From contig NZ_JAQNDO010000001.1 in the NCBI RefSeq assembly GCF_028369105.1, positions 11,688,501 to 11,752,500 of the forward strand: DNA of 64,000 nucleotides, in the 5' to 3' direction. The number at the start of each line of letters is the position of its first letter. Positions within the stretch are counted from its first letter, which is position 1. Below, piece after piece: positions 1-8,635 of this stretch. The notes beneath the pieces were generated by a model. It had not been told where the DNA came from and did no database searches. It worked only from the letters and a program-made list of their open reading frames with translations. This DNA is from Polyangium mundeleinium. GTDB lineage: Bacteria; Myxococcota_A; Polyangia; Polyangiales; Polyangiaceae. A program made the position numbers and the translations under genes.

Positions 1-1
1 G

Positions 2-358
2 GTCGCCGCGATTCACGCGTGGCTACGGGACGATCCCGCGCTCGGTTTGGCGCTCCTCGGCCTCCTCGTCGACCGCCAGCGTGCCGCGGAGGATCGCATC
101 GAGTCGTTGCTCTTCCGCAACGTGGAAGGCCGCCTCGTCGAGTTCCTCCTCGCCGCTGTCGATCGCTGGGGTGTACCCGACACACGCGGCACGTTGATCT
201 CTGCGCCGATCACCCACCTGGAGATCGCGCAGTCGATCGGCTCCACGCGTGAGACCGTCACCATCACCCTCGGCGCGCTCCGCAAGGACGGCTTGCTCGC
301 CGTGGCGGGTCGACGGCTCATCGTGGTCGACCGCGACGCGCTCGCGAAGCGCCGCTGA
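2..358 (+). CDS. Crp/Fnr-family transcriptional regulator, C-terminal part (5' truncated by window)
   Basis: The reading frame is open from the first bases of the window, so only the last 118 residues are present. They hold the end of the dimerisation helix (LLFRNVEGRLVEFLL) and a winged helix-turn-helix with the typical Crp/Fnr recognition-helix pattern EIAQSIGSTRETVTITL, followed by KDGLLAV and a short wing. The cyclic-nucleotide-type sensor domain would lie upstream, so the effector cannot be named. It is on the same strand as the folB-like gene 120 bases downstream, but nothing shows that it controls it. Confidence 0.85.
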   Translation, partial: VAAIHAWLRDDPALGLALLGLLVDRQRAAEDRIESLLFRNVEGRLVEFLLAAVDRWGVPDTRGTLISAPITHLEIAQSIGSTRETVTITLGALRKDGLLAVAGRRLIVVDRDALAKRR

Positions 359-478
359 CCCGTCCGGTGGTTCGGGGGCGTCGCTCGGCTTGTCCGAGCG
401 AAGCCCCGCGCGTCGACCACGCTCGTGCGTCCTTTTCGCGTGCTCGGCTGCGCGCGGGCGTGCTATCGCCCGACCGCG

Positions 479-856
479 ATGTCGATCGCTCAGAGCTACC
501 GGATTCGACTCGAAGGGATCCGGTTCCGCGCGCGCCATGGTGTCTCGCGGGCCGAACGCGGCTTGCCGCAGGACTTCGTCGTCCATGTCGAGGTCACGTT
601 GCCCGTCACGAGTCTGCCTCGGACGGACACTCTCGCGAAGGTCTTCAACTACGACAAGCTCGCGACCCTCGTCGTCGACGAGGGCACGCGCGCCTCGTAC
701 AAGCTGCTCGAAATTCTCGCCGAGCGGCTCATCACGCGCATCCTCGCGGACACGCCCGCGATCGCCGTGACCGTACAGGTCAAGAAGTTCGGCCCCCCCA
801 CGTCGGTCTCGGTCGACGCGGTCTCCGTCGAGCTCTCGGCGAACCGGCCTGCGTAG
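479..856 (+). CDS. folB: dihydroneopterin aldolase (FolB-like)
   Basis: A 125-residue protein of normal FolB length. The ATG at 479 is preferred over the upstream in-frame ATG at 425 because the family similarity begins at YRIRLEGIRFRARHGV. FolB cleaves 7,8-dihydroneopterin to 6-hydroxymethyl-dihydropterin and glycolaldehyde in cytosolic folate synthesis. The HGVSRAERGLPQDF segment carries the conserved Glu, and VQVKKFGPP near the C-terminus carries the catalytic Lys seen in aldolases of this T-fold family. Other T-fold enzymes (QueD/FolX-like) are a less likely alternative. It stands alone; folE is at 48.4 kb, so the folate genes are scattered. Confidence 0.85.
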   Translation: MSIAQSYRIRLEGIRFRARHGVSRAERGLPQDFVVHVEVTLPVTSLPRTDTLAKVFNYDKLATLVVDEGTRASYKLLEILAERLITRILADTPAIAVTVQVKKFGPPTSVSVDAVSVELSANRPA

Positions 857-892
857 CCATCCCTCCGGCGAGCGAGCGGCCTATCATGGGCC

Positions 893-2290
893 ATGCCTCG
901 CCTCTCGCTCCTCGCGGCACCGTTCGTCCTCCTCGCCCTCGCTTGCTCCGGTGAGGACGTAACCCCCGCCGTCAAACCCACGCCCCGCGCCTGGGACAAA
1001 CTCGCCACGCCGAGTGACGTCGCGCTTGGCCCCGTGCGTGGCTTCACGCAGGCCCGCGGCATCATCCACAGCCACTCGCCCTACTCGCACGACGCTTGCG
1101 ACGGCAAAGGCCTCGACGACAGCGGCGTGCCGCGGACCGACTGCGTTGCGAACCTCCGCCGCGGCATGTGCGACGCTGCCGAGGACTTCGTCTTCCTCAC
1201 CGACCACGCCGCCCACATGGCGGACGCCGAGTTCCCCTCGCTGCTCTTCATCCAGCCCGGCGACGAACCCGTCCTCGGCGCGGACGGCGCGCCCATCGGC
1301 AACTACGTCGCATGCGGCGACGGCCGCCGCGTTCTCGTCACCGCGGGCAACGAAAACACCTTCATGTCCGTTGGCCTCGAACGCCACCTGCCCGGCGACC
1401 CGGCCACGCGCCGCGCGACCTACGAAGGCGAAGACGCCTCCACCGTCGACGCGATGCACGACGCAGGCGCCCTCGTCTTCGTCGCACACACCGAATCCCG
1501 CACGCCCGAGTGGCTCGCTTCGATGCCCTTCGACGGCGTCGAGGTCTACAACGTCCACGCCGCCATCGACCCGGACATCCGCAAGGACTACCTCGGCCTC
1601 GAAGCCTACGGCGGCGGCGCCTCCATCCTCCCGTTCACCCGCCAGGACGACGAAGGCCCGCAGCCCGACCTCGCGTTCCTCGGCTTCTTCGAGGAGCTAC
1701 CCATCTACGGCCAGCGCTGGGACGCCTTGCTCGCCACGCGCAACGTCACGGGCATCGCGGGCACGGACGTCCACGAGAACAGCTTCCCCGGAGTCCTGCG
1801 CGACGGCGAGCGTGGCGACAGCTACCGCCGCCTCATGCGGTGGTTCTCGAACATTGCGCTCGTCGACGGCCCGATCACCCCGACCTCCGTCAAGGCTGCC
1901 CTCGCCGCTGGCCGGAGCTACGTCGCGTTCGAGATCCTCGGCGCGCCAGCCGGCTTCGACTTCCATGCCGAGACAAACGGCGCCGTCGTTGAAATGGGTG
2001 GGCAGGCTCCCGCCGGATCGACAATCGTAGCCCGTGCTCCCAAGGTCCATAACATCGATCCTGGCGTCACCGCGCCGACGATCTCCATGCGATTGCTCCA
2101 CATCGACGCGTCCGGGACCACGATCGCGGCCGAGGGCGACACGATTCGCCTCGAAAATGCGCCGGCCGGCGCGTACCGCGTCGAGGTCCGCATCCTGCCG
2201 ACGCACCTCCGCCCGCACGTGGGCGACACCGGCGAGGGGTACATCCGCGAGCGCTTGTGGCTCCTTGCCAATCCGATTCGAATTTCCTGA
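893..2290 (+). CDS. PHP-domain (phosphoesterase-like) lipoprotein
   Basis: A 465-residue precursor with a hydrophobic N-terminus ending in the lipobox LALAC, so it is probably a lipid-anchored envelope protein. The mature part opens with a PHP-type metal cluster: IIHSHSPYSH near residue 62, FLTDHAAHM near 100, and a later GTDVHENSF motif near 290. PHP proteins use these His/Asp residues to bind two or three metals and hydrolyse phosphoesters. Secreted versions of this kind are mostly uncharacterised. A beta-rich C-terminal domain follows (VARAPKVHN onward). It starts 36 bases after folB and may share a transcript, but no functional link is evident. Confidence 0.75.
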   Translation: MPRLSLLAAPFVLLALACSGEDVTPAVKPTPRAWDKLATPSDVALGPVRGFTQARGIIHSHSPYSHDACDGKGLDDSGVPRTDCVANLRRGMCDAAEDFVFLTDHAAHMADAEFPSLLFIQPGDEPVLGADGAPIGNYVACGDGRRVLVTAGNENTFMSVGLERHLPGDPATRRATYEGEDASTVDAMHDAGALVFVAHTESRTPEWLASMPFDGVEVYNVHAAIDPDIRKDYLGLEAYGGGASILPFTRQDDEGPQPDLAFLGFFEELPIYGQRWDALLATRNVTGIAGTDVHENSFPGVLRDGERGDSYRRLMRWFSNIALVDGPITPTSVKAALAAGRSYVAFEILGAPAGFDFHAETNGAVVEMGGQAPAGSTIVARAPKVHNIDPGVTAPTISMRLLHIDASGTTIAAEGDTIRLENAPAGAYRVEVRILPTHLRPHVGDTGEGYIRERLWLLANPIRIS

Positions 2291-2372
2291 AGCCGAAGCG
2301 AGGTCAGTTGCCCGAAAAACCGATGGATCGAGCGAGAGACATCGGGAAAGACGATGGTATGCTTGCGCTACT

Positions 2373-3272
2373 GTGGAGTGGCTCAACTATCATCACCTTC
2401 TTTATTTCTGGGTCGTCGCGCGAGAAGGGAGCATCGCGCGGGCGAGCCACGAGCTACGGCTCGCGCAGCCCACGATCAGCGGGCAGATTCGTGCCCTCGA
2501 AGAGGCCCTCGGGGAGAAGCTTTTCGTCCGCAGCGGCCGCCACCTCGTCCTCACCGAGGTCGGGCGCGTCGTTTTTCGTTATGCCGATGACATCTTCTCC
2601 CTCGGCCGCGAGCTACTCGACACCGTCAAAGGCCGCCCGACGGGCAGGCCGCTCCGGTTCGTGGTGGGAATCGCCGACGTCCTGCCCAAACTCATCGCAC
2701 ACCGCCTGCTCGAACCGGCGCTCGGCCTCGAAGAGCCCGTGCGGATGGTTTGTCGCGAGGACAAGGCGGAGCGGCTGCTCGCCGAGCTCGCGCTCCACAA
2801 CCTCGACATGGTGATCACCGACGCGCCGCTCGGCTCGGGCATGAAGATCAAGGCCTACAGCCATTTGCTCGGCGAATGCGGGATCAGCTTCTTCGCCGCG
2901 CCCTCGGTCGTGCTCGACACGCGGCGGCCTTTCCCGGGCCTGCTCGACGGCGCGCCATTCCTCTTGCCGGCCGAGGGCACCACGCTCCGCCGCTCGCTCG
3001 AACAATGGTTCGAGTCCGAAAGGGTCCGGCCTCGTGTCGTGGGCGAGTTCGACGACAGCGCGCTCCTCAAGGTCTTTGGCCAGGCCGGCGCGGGCGTGCT
3101 CGTCGCGCCTTCGGTGATCGAAGCGGAAATCCAGAATCAGTACGACCTGCGCGTCGTCGGCCACACCGACGCCGTGAAGGAGCGCTTTTACGCGATCACC
3201 GGCGAGCGAAAAATCAAAAATCCCGCCACGAGCGCGGTCGCCAATGCCGCGCGCAAGCACATCTTCGGCTGA
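2373..3272 (+). CDS. nhaR: LysR-family regulator NhaR (Na+/H+ antiporter activator type)
   Basis: The GTG at 2373 gives an N-terminus reading VEWLNYHHLLYFWVVAREG, the diagnostic start of NhaR proteins. The frame continues open upstream only as a shadow of the preceding gene. The 299 residues comprise a LysR winged HTH (LAQPTISGQIRALEEALGEK) and a periplasmic-binding-like effector domain. In E. coli NhaR activates nhaA in response to sodium. Here no antiporter gene is adjacent: the next gene is convergent with its stop 9 bases away. The target may therefore lie elsewhere, or the protein may have another role. The family call is firm; the ligand is inferred. Confidence 0.88.
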   Translation: MEWLNYHHLLYFWVVAREGSIARASHELRLAQPTISGQIRALEEALGEKLFVRSGRHLVLTEVGRVVFRYADDIFSLGRELLDTVKGRPTGRPLRFVVGIADVLPKLIAHRLLEPALGLEEPVRMVCREDKAERLLAELALHNLDMVITDAPLGSGMKIKAYSHLLGECGISFFAAPSVVLDTRRPFPGLLDGAPFLLPAEGTTLRRSLEQWFESERVRPRVVGEFDDSALLKVFGQAGAGVLVAPSVIEAEIQNQYDLRVVGHTDAVKERFYAITGERKIKNPATSAVANAARKHIFG

Positions 3273-3281
3273 ACCCGCCCG

Positions 3282-4892
3282 TCATTTTCGCGTAAAATAC
3301 CTCTCCACCGCCTCCACGAGCCCCTCCATCGTGCTCGTCTCCGCCGTCACGGCGACCTCGATTCCCCGGGCCCGCGCGCTCTCCGTCGTGATCTCTCCAA
3401 TGCTCGCGACCGTCACGCCCGAAAGCAACGCGCCTGCCTGCGCCCCGAGCGCCGATACGAGCCCCTCCACCGTGCTCGTCGCCGAAAGCAGCACCACGTC
3501 GATCGATTTCGTCGAAAACTGCTGCACGAGCTCCGCCGCCCGCTCGGGTCCTGCCTTTCGCGTCTCGTAGACCGGCACGACCCGCACCTCGCAGCCCGCC
3601 GCCCGCAGCATCTCGGGCAACGCCTCCCGCGCCACGAGCGCGCGCGGGATCACCACGCGTACAATATTCTGTTCCGACAAACGTTTCCGTATTTCCTCAT
3701 CCGCCAGAATCGCGGCCGCCAATCCCTCGCCGCGAAAATCCGCGGGCACGATGTCGGCGCGAATCCCCCGGGCGAGCAGCGCCGCCGCCGTCCCCGTCCC
3801 GATCGCCGCCACCTTCGCGCGCCCGAAGGCCCGCGCGTCGAGGCCCGCCTCCGCGATCGCCGCAAACAGCCGCTCCACGCCATTCTCGCTGGTGAACGCC
3901 ACCACGTCCCACGCGCCGAGCTCGTGCACGAGCCCCGAAACCGAAGGCGGATCCGGCGGCGGCCCAATCTCGATCGCCGGCCACACGTAGGGCTCGGCTC
4001 CTCGCTGCCGCAGCCGCTTCGCCGCAGATTGCGCTTGACCTCGCGGCCGGAGCAAAGCCACGCGTTTCCCGAACAGCGGACGTGTATCGAACCAGCGCAG
4101 CGCCTCCCGCCGCGCGGCCACCGCCCCCACGAGCACGATCCCCGGGCTCCCGAGCCCTGCGGCGCGCGCCTTTTCCGCGATCTCCGCGAGCGTCCCCGTC
4201 ACGACCCGCTGCTCGGCCCGCGTCCCCCACTGGATCACCGCCGCCGACGTCCCGGGATCCCGCCGCGAAGGCCCCAGGAGCCCCGCGACGACCTCCTCCA
4301 GGTTGTGCATCCCCATCAGCACACAAATCGTGCCTTTCACGCTCGCGAGCTCGGACCAGTCGTATCCCGCGCCCGATCGCATCGTCCCGCTCACGAGCGT
4401 CACGCTCGACGCGAGGTCCCGGTGCGTCAGGGAAAACCCTGCATACGCCGTCGCGGCGAGCGGCGAGCACACGCCGGGCACCACCTCGAACGGCACGCCC
4501 GCCCGCGCCAGCGCCTCCGCCTCCTCCGAGCCTCGCCCGAACAGGTACGGATCACCGCCTTTCAGCCGCACCACGCTCTTCCCTGCGCGCCCGAGCCGCA
4601 CGAGCTCCGCCTCGATCGCGTCCTGCTTCGCCTGCTTCGAGGCGCGATCCGCACCACGCTTCCCCACGGCCATCACGACGGCGTCGGGCCGCACACGCGA
4701 AAGCAGGGCCGGATGAATCAGCTCATCGTGCAGCACCACCTCGGCGCTCGAAAGAAGCTCGGCCCCACGTTCGGTCAAAAGTCCCGGATCTCCGGGCCCC
4801 CCGCCCACCAGGTACACCGTCCCCGGCGCGGCAGCCTGTGCCGCGGAGCGCGTCAAATCCCCGCCTTCTTCGCCTTCTGCCCGATTTTTCAT
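3282..4892 (-). CDS. cobA-hemD: uroporphyrinogen-III C-methyltransferase / uroporphyrinogen-III synthase fusion (CobA-HemD)
   Basis: A 536-residue bifunctional tetrapyrrole enzyme. Residues about 20-265 form a SUMT domain with VGGGPGDPGLLT, VRLKGGDPYLFGRG and VPGVCSPLAATAYAG, which methylates uroporphyrinogen III at C2 and C7 using SAM toward sirohaem or B12. Residues about 275-530 form the HemD fold (VALLRPRG, VVAFTSENGVERLF, LLSATSTVEGL), which cyclises hydroxymethylbilane. I use the ATG at 4892; a longer in-frame start at 4943 is possible but overlaps the divergent promoter region. Such fusions are known in several phyla. No other tetrapyrrole gene is nearby. Confidence 0.92.
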   Translation of the reverse strand: MKNRAEGEEGGDLTRSAAQAAAPGTVYLVGGGPGDPGLLTERGAELLSSAEVVLHDELIHPALLSRVRPDAVVMAVGKRGADRASKQAKQDAIEAELVRLGRAGKSVVRLKGGDPYLFGRGSEEAEALARAGVPFEVVPGVCSPLAATAYAGFSLTHRDLASSVTLVSGTMRSGAGYDWSELASVKGTICVLMGMHNLEEVVAGLLGPSRRDPGTSAAVIQWGTRAEQRVVTGTLAEIAEKARAAGLGSPGIVLVGAVAARREALRWFDTRPLFGKRVALLRPRGQAQSAAKRLRQRGAEPYVWPAIEIGPPPDPPSVSGLVHELGAWDVVAFTSENGVERLFAAIAEAGLDARAFGRAKVAAIGTGTAAALLARGIRADIVPADFRGEGLAAAILADEEIRKRLSEQNIVRVVIPRALVAREALPEMLRAAGCEVRVVPVYETRKAGPERAAELVQQFSTKSIDVVLLSATSTVEGLVSALGAQAGALLSGVTVASIGEITTESARARGIEVAVTAETSTMEGLVEAVERYFTRK

Positions 4893-4934
4893 GATCCCCG
4901 CGCGTACTTTCGTCTTCACCCGATTGCCATATCC

Positions 4935-4962
4935 TTGACACAATGCGCAATTGGCCTAGATT
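4935..4962 (+). promoter_or_regulatory. candidate sigma-70 promoter of the GYF_2/GAF gene
   Basis: TTGACA at 4935-4940 and TAGATT at 4957-4962 are separated by 16 bases, close to the housekeeping consensus. The predicted start near 4969 lies about 33 bases before the ATG at 5002. It sits in the 109-base gap between divergent genes. It is read by eye only. Confidence 0.5.
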
Positions 4963-5001
4963 CCGCCCATCACATCCCTTCCTCGTAGGGGATTTTGACG
5001 T

Positions 5002-5775
5002 ATGCGATCCATCAAGCTGCTCACCGAACCCAGCGCGGGCGTCGTCGATCGATGGTACGTGTCCGATGGGGCGACGGCGGTTGGTCCTGTCGGCATCGAG
5101 CTCATCGCGCGTGGCCTCGAGGCGGGCAAGGTGCCGCTGGGGAGCTACGTTCGTCACGAGGCGTGGAAGGTGTGGCGACCTCTGTCGGAGCTCGCGGTGA
5201 TCTCGGTCGACTCCGCGGCGCCCACGCCGCCCTACCATCCTCGCCCCGCGGAGACCATCCCGGGCGGCGGGTGTGACGACATCACGCAGCCGGGTCGGCC
5301 GGTTTTTCCGGACGAGGTGATGCCGCAGGACGTCCTCGCGGGCGCTTCGGACCTCGACGACGCGCTGCTCCTCCTGTTCAACGCGGCCGTCGTGCGCACG
5401 GGGGCCGATGCCGGCCTCGTGCACGTGGTGCGTCCCGACGGTGCGGTCGTCCTGTACGCCCACGGACCCTTTTCGCGGGACATGGTGGGCGAGCGGACGA
5501 GCCTCGTGGATCCGGCGCTCGCGGCGGCAGCGGAGGGCAACACGGTCGTGGCCGAGCCTGCGCCGGGCCCTGCGGGACAGGCGGTCCGGGATCGGCTCCT
5601 GAGCCTCGGCGTCGCGTGTGACGCGGCGTGGATGGTCCCGGTGCTCGCGAGCGGCCGGCTCGCCGCGGCCATCGAGCTCGGCCGCAAGGCGCCGCGCCTC
5701 CGGGCGAGTGAGCTCGCGGTCGTCGAGGCTCTCGTCGACGCCCTGTCGTACCGCGCCGATCACGACGCCTGGTGA
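5002..5775 (+). CDS. GYF_2-like plus GAF-like domain protein
   Basis: A 257-residue cytosolic protein with AGGGG-type sequence about 10 bases before the ATG. Residues 18-65 (WYVSDGATAVGPVGIELIAR ... VWRPLSEL) match the pattern of GYF_2/DUF4339 modules, which are thought to bind peptides or act as sensory adaptors. Residues about 115-250 look like a GAF-type ligand-binding domain: a hydrophobic helix, then AGLVHVVRPDGAVVLYAHG, and WMVPVLASGRLAAAIELG. No output domain (kinase, HTH or cyclase) is present, so it is probably an adaptor or sensor subunit. The partner is unknown. The tRNA-Cys lies just downstream on the other strand. Confidence 0.6.
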   Translation: MRSIKLLTEPSAGVVDRWYVSDGATAVGPVGIELIARGLEAGKVPLGSYVRHEAWKVWRPLSELAVISVDSAAPTPPYHPRPAETIPGGGCDDITQPGRPVFPDEVMPQDVLAGASDLDDALLLLFNAAVVRTGADAGLVHVVRPDGAVVLYAHGPFSRDMVGERTSLVDPALAAAAEGNTVVAEPAPGPAGQAVRDRLLSLGVACDAAWMVPVLASGRLAAAIELGRKAPRLRASELAVVEALVDALSYRADHDAW

Positions 5776-5811
5776 TCAGGCCGAAGAATCCCGGCCGAAC
5801 AAAGCGATTTC

Positions 5812-5886
5812 TGGAGGTGAGGACGGGATTCGAACCCGCGTATGACGGTTTTGCAAACCGTTGCCTAACCGCTTGGCTACCTCACC
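5812..5886 (-). tRNA. tRNA-Cys (anticodon GCA), CCA encoded
   Basis: On the minus strand the segment folds as a cloverleaf. The acceptor is GGTGAGG/CCTCACC. The anticodon stem ACGGT/ACCGT encloses the loop TTGCAAA with anticodon GCA. The T arm reads GCGGGTTCGAATCCCGT. The discriminator base is U, the known cysteine identity element, followed by a genomically encoded CCA. Confidence 0.97.
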
Positions 5887-6042
5887 GCGGTCAGCGAGGC
5901 GCGTTTTTGCCCCATCCCGCGCCCTCTGTCAAGCGTCCGTGCACGGCGCCTTTCACGTGACCCTCAGCACATCCCCCTAAACATTTTCGGCGCCGCGCTG
6001 CGATCCGGTACGATGGCCGTGGAGGGCGAGCGGAGAACGGGC

Positions 6043-7272
6043 ATGCGTGCGATCGTCGGATGGGTTTGGGCCGCTTGCCTCCTCGCGGCGCCATCGTTTG
6101 CCCTGGGGCAGGGCATCACGTCCACGCCTCCACGCCGTGTCCAGAGGGAAGCGGACGCAGCGCAGAAGCCGGAGTCCGGGTCCAAGCCCTCGGACGCCGC
6201 CCCGGCCAAGGACCCGGCGAAGGACGCCTCGAAACCGCCGAAGGAGCCGCCGCCTTCAAAACCCTTGTTCAAGATCGAGCTCCACGGCGGCGCCTGGCTC
6301 TTCTACTACCAGCCCTTCCAGCCTCCCGAGGAGAAGCCGTTCCTCCGGATGCACGTCGCGCACCTGAATTTCGACGGCTCGATCGGCGATTTTGGCCTCT
6401 TCTTCAACGCCAGCGCACGCGACACCCGCATGCGTGAGTTTTACGAAGGCCCGGCCTGGCTGGAAGAGGGCTATTTTTATTACAAGCACCCGAAGGTCAT
6501 GGTGAAGGTCGGCAAATCGTACAGCCGCTTCGGCCTCTTCTGGGACAACTCGTTTTTCGGACCCATCCATTTCTACGACGGCATCAAGCTCGACCCGAAC
6601 TACGGCATCTCGATCGAGGGCACCGCGGGCAAGGAGAAGGGCCCGCGCCTCGGCTATTTCGCGCAATACTTCCTCGTCGACGGCCGGACGAACGGATCGT
6701 ACGTCGGGCGCGACACGATCAGCATCCCCGGCGCCAGGCGCCGGAACATCGCCGTCCTCCGCCTCGAACCGGCGTACCATTGGAACAAGGACACGTCGAT
6801 CCTCCTGGGTGTGTCGGGGCAATACTTCCAGGCTGACATCCCGGCGCTCGCCGGGACAAACCGGGATGTGCTCCGGTTCGCTCTCGATTACACGGTCAAC
6901 CTGGGCCCGGTGAGCGCGTGGGGCGAGGCCTCACGCCAACTCGGCCAGAGCGTCACGGAATGGCCGATCCCGCCCGTCCCGGCGACCGCCACGACGCCCG
7001 CCGTCCCTGGCCGCGCCTCGGCAAAAAACGACTACCTCCTCGTCGGCGGCGAGGCGCGCATCTGGAAATTCGTGGCCCGCTACAACCTGAGCGCCGCGCG
7101 GTTCCACGACGTCGGCGTCACCGAGTACATGCACCAGCCGGGCCTCGGCTACAACATGAACGACTACCTGCAGTTCCTCGTGGAATACGCGCACTGGACG
7201 CAGCACGACGCCCTGGGCTACGGAAAGTTCCTCGACCAGAGCGTCGCGACCACGATTCACGGATACTTTTAG
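6043..7272 (+). CDS. outer-membrane beta-barrel (porin-like) protein
   Basis: A 409-residue precursor starting MRAIVGWVWAACLLAAPSFA, a clear Sec signal peptide. An ATG 30 bases upstream at 6013 would add ten residues before it. After a Pro/Lys/Ala-rich linker (residues about 28-75) the protein is an alternating aromatic/polar beta sequence (GGAWLFYYQPF, MVKVGKSYSRFGLFWDNSFF) and ends in Phe, as outer-membrane barrels do. It resembles phosphate-selective or OprO/P-type and unspecific porins in general style, but I cannot assign a substrate. It converges with the next gene, whose stop lies 5 bases away. Confidence 0.7.
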   Translation: MRAIVGWVWAACLLAAPSFALGQGITSTPPRRVQREADAAQKPESGSKPSDAAPAKDPAKDASKPPKEPPPSKPLFKIELHGGAWLFYYQPFQPPEEKPFLRMHVAHLNFDGSIGDFGLFFNASARDTRMREFYEGPAWLEEGYFYYKHPKVMVKVGKSYSRFGLFWDNSFFGPIHFYDGIKLDPNYGISIEGTAGKEKGPRLGYFAQYFLVDGRTNGSYVGRDTISIPGARRRNIAVLRLEPAYHWNKDTSILLGVSGQYFQADIPALAGTNRDVLRFALDYTVNLGPVSAWGEASRQLGQSVTEWPIPPVPATATTPAVPGRASAKNDYLLVGGEARIWKFVARYNLSAARFHDVGVTEYMHQPGLGYNMNDYLQFLVEYAHWTQHDALGYGKFLDQSVATTIHGYF

Positions 7273-7276
7273 CGAA

Positions 7277-8479
7277 TCACTTCACGCACGCGCCGCTGTT
7301 GGCGCACGCGAAATCGTCACAATCGACGAACGGGTTGCCGTCGTTGCTGATGCCGTCGCTGCACTCGGCGAACGTGAGCTCGTGCTGGCAGACCGTGATG
7401 CTCGACTTGCGGCTGCAGGAGTTGTCAGCGCAATCGACGAACGTGTTGTTGTTGTTGTCGACGTTGTCCGAGCACTCGGCGTCGTTCGCCTCGGGGCAAA
7501 TCGTGACGTCGGGGTTCAGCGAGCAACCGAAATCCGCGCAATCGATGAAGTTGTTGTCGTCGTCGGTCGCGCCGTTCGAGCACTCCGCGTTCGCCAGCGC
7601 CGTCCACTGGTTCGCCGGCGGCATCGGGCTCGCGGGCACGTTCGCGTTGCACACGATGATGCCCTCGCGCTGACAGCCGGGGTCCTCGCAATCGGAGAAC
7701 CCGTCCTTGTCGTCGTCGAGCCCGTTCGAACAGAAGATGTTCGAATCCTCCCGGACGAGGTTCTTGCACGCCGTCACGTCCGGGTTCACGAGGCAGGCAT
7801 TGTCGGCGCAATCGATGAAGTTGTTGCCGTCCTCGTTTTGCCCGTTCGTGCACTCGTCGTTCGCGAGCGTCTGCCACTCGGCCTGCGCCGGCATCGGGCT
7901 CGCCGGCTGGTCGCCCGTGCAGACGACGATGCCCTCGGCCTGGCAATCGGTGTCCATGCAGTCGCTCTTGCCGTCGCCGTCGTTGTCGATCCCGTCGGAA
8001 CAGCGGCCGTTCGACCATTCACGCTTGCAGAACGCGAGCGCCTGACACGCCGTCTCCTGGCAGTCGGTTTTGCCGTCCATGTCATTGTCGATCCCGTCGG
8101 AGCAGAGCGGGTTCGACGCTTCCTGGATCTTCGTGCACGGCGCGACGCTGTCGCAGTTGAAGTCGTTGCAATCCTTGAAGCCGTCGCAATCGTTGTCGAC
8201 GCCGTCGCTGCACGCCGCCGTGGTGTTCTCGTCGCCCGTCGGCATGCACATCGTGCCGCTCGACGACGAACCGCCCGCCGCGCCCGTGCTCGTCGTGGTC
8301 ATTCCGCCCGTGCCCATGCCGCCCGATGCGCCCGCGCCGCCGCCGCCCGACGCGCCCGCGCCGCCCTCACCACCTTCGCCGCCAATTCCGGTCGTATTGT
8401 TGCCCGTCGCGCGACACGCCCCGAGCCCGAGGCCCAAAGCACCCGAAAGAACCAAAGCAACGTACGTCTTCGACTTCAT
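7277..8479 (-). CDS. lipoprotein with eight Cys/Asp-rich (metal-binding-like) repeats
   Basis: A 400-residue precursor with signal peptide and lipobox (LGLGAC near residue 22), then a Gly/Ser/Ala-rich linker. Eight repeats follow the pattern CSDGxDNDxDGxxDCxDxxC, for example CSDGIDNDGDGKSDCMDTDC. The Asp/Asn ladder resembles calcium-binding repeats (MopE-like or thrombospondin type-3-like), and the paired Cys suggest a disulfide per unit. Later copies lose the acidic ladder (CSDNVDNNNNTFVDCADNSC). The likely place is the cell surface, as an extended calcium-stiffened stalk. The start at 8479 gives a clean signal peptide; an in-frame start at 8518 is also open. Confidence 0.75.
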   Translation of the reverse strand: MKSKTYVALVLSGALGLGLGACRATGNNTTGIGGEGGEGGAGASGGGGAGASGGMGTGGMTTTSTGAAGGSSSSGTMCMPTGDENTTAACSDGVDNDCDGFKDCNDFNCDSVAPCTKIQEASNPLCSDGIDNDMDGKTDCQETACQALAFCKREWSNGRCSDGIDNDGDGKSDCMDTDCQAEGIVVCTGDQPASPMPAQAEWQTLANDECTNGQNEDGNNFIDCADNACLVNPDVTACKNLVREDSNIFCSNGLDDDKDGFSDCEDPGCQREGIIVCNANVPASPMPPANQWTALANAECSNGATDDDNNFIDCADFGCSLNPDVTICPEANDAECSDNVDNNNNTFVDCADNSCSRKSSITVCQHELTFAECSDGISNDGNPFVDCDDFACANSGACVK

Positions 8480-8635
8480 GATTATGCTCCTCGCCGCGGC
8501 CTCGTGCGCCACGACCAAGTTTGTCCCGAGGTGGACGCCTCGCGTCCCCCTCTCGCCCGGGCAAAGCCCGGTCGATTCACCCCCCGAGGGAAGATCGCGC
8601 TTCGCGATCTTCCGAGCATCGAATCCTTCGATGCT

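Noticed and set aside
2373-3272. NhaR as evidence of an adjacent Na+/H+ antiporter operon
   Set aside because: The neighbours are a PHP lipoprotein and cobA-hemD; no antiporter is within the window.
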